NCBI RefSeq assembly: GCF_040939455.1
Contig: NC_134117.1
Location: 63,758,501-63,822,500 of the forward strand
Length of the DNA: 64,000 nucleotides
Direction of reading: 5' to 3'
Source of the DNA: Microcebus murinus
Taxonomy: Eukaryota > Chordata > Mammalia > Primates > Cheirogaleidae
The position numbers were made by a program, and so were the translations under genes. A model generated the notes under the pieces. That model worked only from the letters and a program-made list of their open reading frames with translations. It ran no database searches and was not told where the DNA came from. Positions 58,021 through 64,000 of the stretch are shown in pieces. The stretch's first letter is position 1. Every line of letters begins with the position of its first letter.

Positions 58021-59664
58021 CATCAGCCTACCATTCCTAAAGATTCCTTGGAATGCAGAATTCTAGAGAAGGGATAAAGTAGCCTAAACTTCCTGGGGAG
58101 GGTAGAGACCAAGAATCTAAACCATGTCCCTCCAAATTCAAAGTGAAGGGGACTTACCAGAAATAGCAGAGTGATGTGCTTGAGATCAGTGGCAGAAGGG
58201 ACACCAAGAGCATAAAAAGGAGCCCGCCAGGAGCCCAGGGAAGAGTGGGACAATGACCCACGCTCAAATCTACAGTGTAGAGACCAATCTATTAATACTT
58301 CTTTATCCTCACATGATAGAAGTGAATCGGTATCTGCTGGCTTCTCTACTTTGGGCTTTTGAGTGTATGAGGGTAGGGAAACCTATAATCCTGGCAGACT
58401 AAAAGGCTAACCCCACCATCCATATGCTCAGGAATGGGCTTTCTGCAGAATTCCCAAATCTATATGGATTAGGATTTTGGGGGGAAGGGTTACCACTTTG
58501 CTCAATGGTGCCACCTTGTGGCAGAGACTATATAGTAACAACGCTTGCTGCTGATAGAATTTGGCCTCGTTTCTTCCACCAGATGTTTGGGCTCAGAAGT
58601 GAAAAAGTTGTAACATTTGGATAATCAGTGAAGGGGAAATCTTGGACTTTGAGCCACTAAGGGTAGGCGGAGATTTGAGAACTCTCTTAAATTATTTATA
58701 CAGTATCATTTTGTTTTTATTATTTGTTCAGAAAGATCTGTATAATTGCAGGAGAGAGAATGAATAGGAGTAGTTCCTACCTTAAATGGTAAACCTTGTC
58801 CACCCTCCCCAATGCCAAGCTGGAGGGACTATGGAAGGAAAGCAAGCATTGAGACACAGAAAACATTCTGAGAAACCCCAGGGACAAACTTCTAGGGTGG
58901 ATGCACAGTGTTTTGAACATGTGAGTGTGGGCGATTTGAAGCCTGGAGCAGGAGGCGGTTAGTGTGGCTCTGGGAAGTTGCTGCTGGAATTTTGCTCTGA
59001 CTTTTCTCTACCTGTGGCCTGGTGTGCTGGCATTCACACCAGGGTGGCTCAGGCCATGAGGATAAAGCCGCTACAAAATTGGGACAGTAGACGTGGATGG
59101 GGAGTGGAGGGTGCTAACTAGGCTCAAGTAGCCATTTCCCCATCTGACCTTCTCCAAATCCCCAGAATTGATGGATTGTACACAAAGCAGTGGTTCTTCC
59201 TAGGTTGGCTTCTTCCTGGGAGACCGAGGAAGAAGCCTGAGCCTAAGGAATGGCTTCCTGGCACCTGGGAAACTCACTTCAAGCTCATCCCATTTCTGTT
59301 TTGACTCCAGGAGGCTCCAAGTGTGGGCATGTCCAACTCTTGTCCCTTCCCCATTTCCATTGCCTGAAAAATTAACTAACACGCTTGAGGGAAAATAAGT
59401 TTCTCAGGCTAAAATAATGACAGAGGAACAAGACTATTTCAGAAGAGCATGAGTGAAAGAAAACCTTTAGACCAAGAAGAAGAAGCTGAGGCAATGGTCT
59501 AAAGAAGTATTGACAGTGAGAATTTAAACGGGGAATATTAGATAGATTCGAAGGTGGTAAACTACAGGATTAGTTTATTAATGAAGGAAGAAGAGTAAGA
59601 AAGAAAGAGAAGTTTCAAAGAAACTGCCAAATATATGGTTTGGACAGCTGAGCAATATCGTTTG
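58019..59664. other. Unassigned intron
   Basis: No repeat or exon recognised. It is one of the less AT-rich stretches of the window (about 58400-59400). Frames at 58023-58253, 58424-58624 and 59200-59382 have no domain. Confidence 0.45.
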
Positions 59665-59870
59665 AAAACAAAAATTAGATACCCATCATTTACTGGTTAT
59701 AAAAACAGGAAAATCTACTTAACCTTTCTCTACTCAGTTTTCTTATCTGTAAAATGGGCATGATAATAAGAGTACTTTCTGCATTGGATTGTTGTGGGGA
59801 TTAAATAAATTAATATAGAGTATTAATATAATATGGGTAGGCTATAAAGTGTTTGCATGATTTCCTAGTA
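59665..59870 (+). mobile_element. MIR SINE, sense
   Basis: 'acttaacctttctctactca', 'gttttcttatctgtaaaatg', 'ggcatgataataagagtact' and 'ggattgttgtggggattaaa' follow the MIR core closely. Confidence 0.85.
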
Positions 59871-59899
59871 TATATTAAATATTCACTCATTACAGAATA

Positions 59900-60160
59900 A
59901 GGAGGTTTTACAGAAGAGGAGCTCTAGTTTGAATAAATTAAGTTTGAAGATCTAGTTGGACATTACAGTAGTATTCATATTTGAAGCTCAATGTAAACTG
60001 GACAAGAAGTATAAAACCTGTGATTTTGGCATAAATTGTCTCCAACATTGTGGAAATAGATAAGATCCAGTAAAATAGAACTCTAAGAGTGATATTTAGA
60101 GGACATAAATGAAAGAGTTTCCTGAAGAAGGATAGGAAGATTCAAAAATTGTAAGCAGCC
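59900..60160 (-). mobile_element. L2-like LINE fragment, antisense
   Basis: 'gatctagttggacattacag', 'aacctgtgattttggcataa' and 'gtggaaatagataagatcca' resemble one antisense L2 stretch. A later part of the same order follows at 60725, so the two may be one element opened by the AT-rich sequence between. Confidence 0.5.
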
Positions 60161-60724
60161 AAAAACACAAAAAAGGACAACTCTGAAAATCCATTCATTA
60201 ATATTCATAATAATTTTATGTAATTTTTATTATATAATTATATTAATTTTATTAATTAAATTATTTTATTAATTATATTAATTGTTATATTAATTTTAAT
60301 ATTAAAAACTACCCTCTATAATATTTTGAAAAGAAACTTTATAATACTAAATACAAATCTGTATACAATTTTTAAAAACACAGAAAAAAAACAAAAGTTC
60401 AGTTACCATTCCTCAATTTGGCTCACCAAGGGTTAACTACAGATTGCTGAATATTTATTCTTGTTTCTTTTTTTATGTATATGCAACCTGTTTTACTTAG
60501 TTTACAATGTAGAGCTTCTTACCTATGACTTCCAGGATCTGGCTCATTTCCTGAAATGACTATGTTGCCTTCTAAGAATGGAAGTGCATAATATTTGTAT
60601 TCATTTTTTTACCAATTGCAATTTAGGTTATTTTCTTTTCCTTTTTTGCAATTAAATAATGCTACTGAAAATTTCTTTAAAATATGCATTACTTTTATGG
60701 AAATTTATTCAGGAAAAAGATAAT
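60161..60724. other. AT-rich insert with low-complexity TTAAT stretch
   Basis: 60215-60310 is almost pure A/T with repeated ATTAATT/TTAATTA. 60320-60720 has the look of an antisense old LINE ('accaattgcaatttaggtta', 'aataatgctactgaaaattt') but I cannot fix it. It separates two L2-like pieces. Confidence 0.45.
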
Positions 60725-60965
60725 TAAATTCCATTTAACCATTATTTATGGAGAATCCATAATATGCCAAGAAATATGTTAAGTACTGGGTGCAAAGCAT
60801 TGGTGTGAAAGATAGAGGGAGAGAGTATTTTAAGAAGGACAGAGTGATTAACAATGTCAAATGCAACAATAGATGAGAAATGCCCATGGATTTAGCAAGA
60901 AGTCATTGGAGACATTCCTGAGAACCATTTGAGTCACATCATGTGGTAAGATGGCAGATTTCAAT
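60725..60965 (-). mobile_element. L2-like LINE fragment, antisense
   Basis: 'gtactgggtgcaaagcattg', 'gagagtattttaagaaggac', 'gattaacaatgtcaaatgca' and 'gccc..ggatttagcaagaa' follow the same order as the copy at 34800. Confidence 0.5.
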
Positions 60966-61019
60966 TAGGTAAGGTGTTAATTACAGACAAGACAGTATAG
61001 AAATGAGTACAGATATTAA

Positions 61020-61680
61020 CACTTTAATGAATTGTCTTCATATACCTATTAAGTTGGGAAAACTTATAAAATTTTGGAGAGAATCTATTAATAGTAGAAG
61101 TGTATATTGCTATAGCCATTTTGGAAAACCATTTATTAACCCAGTAACATTGTACGTGTTACCTATCCTATAGCCAATCATTTCCTCTCTCAGAGAAATT
61201 CTCATATTAACACTCCAGGAAACATGGACAAGAATGTTCCTTGAAGGAACATTCTTAATAGCCCCCAGTGGAGACAGCGGGATGTGCATTGATGGTAGCA
61301 TGGCAGGCAGATTACATTCCATGGGGGAATGCCATCCGGCAAATACTCTGCCTATAGGTAACAACATGGACAAACTTTGGCAATAGGATATTTAAAAAGC
61401 ACGATTTATAAGAAGACACAGTATGATTTCTGTTAAGCAAAGCTAAAACGCAAGCAAACAAAGTGAAATATTGTAAAATTATAAATAACAGCAAGGGGAC
61501 AGTTGTCATAAAGGCAGTGGTTACTGCTTAAGGGGTGCCATCAAATAAGATGCATAGAAGGACCCTAAATCCAGCATATTTCATTTTCTTACAGTAGCTG
61601 TTGCATGTGGTGACAATGACAGTGATTCTTTGAGAATGGTATATGTTATAAAGGAAAAACTGAAACATTACAAAAATAAT
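61020..61680 (+). mobile_element. Old L1ME LINE 3' part, sense, containing a palindrome
   Basis: 'acatggacaagaatgttcct' (61222), 'cttaatagcccccagtggag' (61254), 'aacaacatggacaaactttg' (61361), 'aagacacagtatgatttctg' (61414) and 'ggcagtggttactgct' (61514) are sense landmarks of the old L1ME 3' ORF2/UTR region. The reading frame is lost. The palindrome at 61230-61256 replaces the usual '..gaatgttc..gca..' bases. Confidence 0.7.
61230..61256. repeat. Perfect 27-base palindrome, 13-base arms, 1-base centre
   Basis: AAGAATGTTCCTT (61230-61242), G (61243), AAGGAACATTCTT (61244-61256). The arms are exact reverse complements. It lies in an old L1, where the related consensus as I remember it is only partly self-complementary (AAGAATG..CATTCTT). 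It also contains two GGAACATTC/GAATGTTCC sites, the TEAD/HSF-like core, in mirror image. Confidence 0.98.
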
Positions 61681-61689
61681 AATAAGTGA

Positions 61690-61860
61690 CATCTATAGAT
61701 ACTGCCATGTTCTATACCCTATTCTAAATGCTTATTTAATCCTCAGAACAATTCCTTAAGATAACCATTGCTGTTTGAGGAAGGTGAGATGCACAGAGGT
61801 CTTTGTAATTTGTCTTTAGCTAGGGAGTGGCAGAGCTGGAAGGTGTTTAGCCTTCCTATG
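61690..61860 (-). mobile_element. MIR SINE, antisense
   Basis: 'gcttatttaatcctcagaac', 'aattccttaagataaccatt', 'gatgcacagaggtctttgta' and 'gctagggagtggcagagctg' follow antisense MIR. Confidence 0.75.
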
Positions 61861-62599
61861 TTGTGTTCTTAACAACACATACCGAATTGCTTCTCAAAGA
61901 CATGAAAGCTAGTTCATTTGTACTTTGATTTTTTTAATATATCTAGGTAACTTTATATTTAAGATTTTAATCTATTGTGAGATTTATACCACAACCAACT
62001 TTTTCGTATTTTATTTTATCACTTATTCCTTATGGGTTGGGCGGCTTTATAATTTATGCTAAGTAAGACATGTTTGAGAGTGAAATGGTATAAACAATAC
62101 TTTGGGAAAACAGGCGTAAACCGAGACTGTCCTGGGCAAACCAGAACACGTGGTCATTTCATACAGCAAGAATGTGATAAAGCAGCAAAGTCATTGTTGA
62201 AAAATCCTTCCCTCCCTTCCATTTGTTAATGTGTTGCTTTTCACATGTATTTATTTGCATGTGTGTGTGTCTGTGTATAAATGTATGAACTTTCTCTTTA
62301 ATTTGGTTTAAATAATATTTCTTGTATGCCATTCCGCATTACTTTAACTAACATTACTATTGAGGAGATTTAATTCCTAATACTTTATCCAAATATATTT
62401 TGGGTTGATAGCCTTAAATTTAAAAATATGTATCTTCTTATTTTTTGTATTTGTTTTATTTATGTTACCTTTGTGGGAATATAACCTCATTTTATTTTAT
62501 AGAATGTAAATAAAAAGAATAAAAAGAAAGACACTTACAATAACAACTTCCAGGCATAAGCACTCTTCATATTTTTACCTGTGGTCTTCCAGGTTTGGC
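61861..62599. other. Unassigned AT-rich intron
   Basis: No confident repeat or exon. A short TG-rich stretch lies near 62259-62276. Confidence 0.45.
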
Positions 62600-64000
62600 C
62601 AGGAGTTTTCATCTTTATAATGTTTCATTATATATTCTTTGTAGGTGATATTTCTGTGCATTTAATCAAGTGTTTCTATCATACTCCCTTTGATAGCTGG
62701 TAGATTTCTTTATGTCCTCATTCATAGCCCTTGTTCATTAGTTTATCTTGAATCTTCTCACTACTTAACTAGTATATGGTAGGCCCTATATTTGGGTTTT
62801 ATAATGATTTAGGAAAGGCACTAATTTTTGTATGTTTATCTCATATTTAGTTACCTTATCACTAAACATTTCTGTTAGATTTAATTTGAAATATCTGCCT
62901 TTACAGGCCTGTAACCCTGCAATATAAAAAGAGTACATCTTTTCTTTTATGGATTTTCATTATTAAGATTTAAAATCTGGTTTTCACATACTATTGTATT
63001 GATCTTGCAGTCCAAACCAATATTAAATAAGATAAAGCTTGTTAAAAGTGTCTTTATTTTGTATCAGACTGTAAAGAGGTTGTCTATACATTTTCAATAT
63101 TTTTTATTAGGCATAGATAAAAAAGTGTACATAGTCTCTTTTTATCAAAACACATCTAATGGAATGCTTTATTCTCATTATACTATTCATATAACCTATT
63201 AAACTAATAGATTTGCCTGTATAGAAATATTCTTGTGTTCATAAGATGAACTTAATCCTATTGCTTAATTGCAACCACTAATAATGTACTTAAGATTTTA
63301 ATTTAATATTCATTAGTGAAATTTGCCTGGCTTAATTTTTTATTAAAGCTTTATTACATTAGATATCAGTTTAAATTTTATTTCACAGAATACCTTTAAA
63401 AAGGCCTCCATTTATTTTCCAAATTTCAAGCAATTTGTGTAACAGCTGTATTAAAGGTTGCTTTATATTTTAAATGAATTTACCAATAAATGAATCTACC
63501 AGACTTCTTTTCAGTAAGGTAGTTTTTTGACAACCTTCCCAATCTTATCTCTGTCAACATTTTTCTTTTCTATAGCTCAGGATGATTTTGTACGTTTATG
63601 TACTATTTTTTTACATACAATTGAAATTTGTTTATATCTTCTCTCCTTTCTAAATGTTTAAGATCTTCATCTTAAAGTTGAGTACATTTACCAGGCTATT
63701 AACATTGTTTATGTCTTTACTTTTTTAAAAATATATTTTCTTTAACACAGACATTGTTGAGTACATTTACCAGGCTATTAAAATTGTTTATGTCTTTACT
63801 TTTTTAAAAATATGTTTTCTTTAGCACAGACATTATTTTTTGTGTAATTAGGTTACATGCTTTATATCTCAAAATTTATGTCGGAGTACTGTGCAATTGT
63901 GATCTATAAGCATATAGACCACATTTATACATATACACCACTAAATATGTAATTTTGAATGAGTAAGGATTTTCACAATGGTTAAATAAATAATATGTTT
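62600..64000 (-). repeat. Degenerate antisense LINE-like DNA (old L1 or HAL1)
   Basis: T-rich text such as 'aatatctgcctttacaggcc' (62891), 'cattagtgaaatttgcctgg' (63311) and 'caaccttcccaatcttatct' (63531) resembles antisense ORF2 of an old L1/HAL1 element. It runs to the window end. Holds the 79-base tandem duplication. No frame survives. Confidence 0.4.
63677..63834. repeat. 79-base tandem duplication
   Basis: Copy 1 is 63677-63755 and copy 2 is 63756-63834, both beginning GTTGAGTACATTTACCAGGC. I count three differences in 79 positions (about 96% identity) and no gaps, so the event is recent compared with the old LINE-like DNA around it. Confidence 0.97.

Noticed and set aside
63677..63834. 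Possible CRISPR-like direct repeats
   Set aside because: Just two adjacent 79-base copies with no spacers, in a mammalian nuclear intron.

Overview
This is a window of nuclear DNA from a primate, almost certainly a strepsirrhine and most likely a lemur. It is AT-rich, lacks long open reading frames, and is full of mammalian interspersed repeats: MIR, L2, old L1M, MaLR LTRs and hAT-Charlie MITEs. The lineage call rests on the Alu elements at 47615-47949 and 17831-18081. Their right arms carry the variant 'TTAGTTGGCCAATTA..TTTCTTTCTATTT', which I associate with lemuriform Alus and not with human Alus. A family of L1 3' ends and a short hAT element with strong terminal inverted repeats (32236-32440) fit the same picture. 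The species call is from memory of these families, not from a search.

I can support only one protein-coding segment: a 130-base exon at 40521-40650 on the + strand. It encodes the first four cysteines of the EGF-like domain of neuregulin-3 (NRG3), with a good acceptor, a strong donor and a split codon at each end. Everything else is therefore read as intron of NRG3, a gene known for very large introns. Positions 1-40520 would be the 3' part of the upstream intron (probably intron 1), and 40651-64000 the 5' part of the next one. The exon sits in a small GC- and CpG-rich patch (about 40380-40790) within AT-rich surroundings.

Layout. 1-3.1 kb: AT-rich, LINE-like DNA with an L1 3' end. 3.1-14.9 kb: mostly unassigned sequence with scattered MIR/L2, a (TC)31 run and an Alu right-arm fragment. 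14.95-18.24 kb: one old antisense L1M broken by an Alu. 18.2-30.7 kb: MaLR LTR, L1 3' ends, MIR, L2 and a hAT-Charlie MITE. 30.7-35.1 kb: an antisense L1 ORF2 end, then an L2 split by the short hAT element, then MER5/MER20 and MIR. 35.3-36.0 kb: a repeat-free block that may be conserved non-coding DNA. 37-39.6 kb: a perfect hairpin, L2 and a MaLR LTR. 40.5 kb: the exon. 42-53 kb: MLT1, sense L1M, Alu, L1 and MaLR. 54.5-56.8 kb: MER5/MER20 copies, one split by a sense L1 with target-site duplications. 58-64 kb: compound microsatellite, MIR, L2, an L1ME with a perfect 27-base palindrome, and antisense LINE-like DNA holding a recent 79-base tandem duplication.

I found no operon-like cluster, CRISPR array, RNA gene or new biological system. 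The points most worth a second look are the two perfect palindromes inside old repeats, the CpG-dense exon with its 16-base tandem, the hAT element, and the candidate conserved blocks. All repeat names are assigned by eye and should be treated as family-level.
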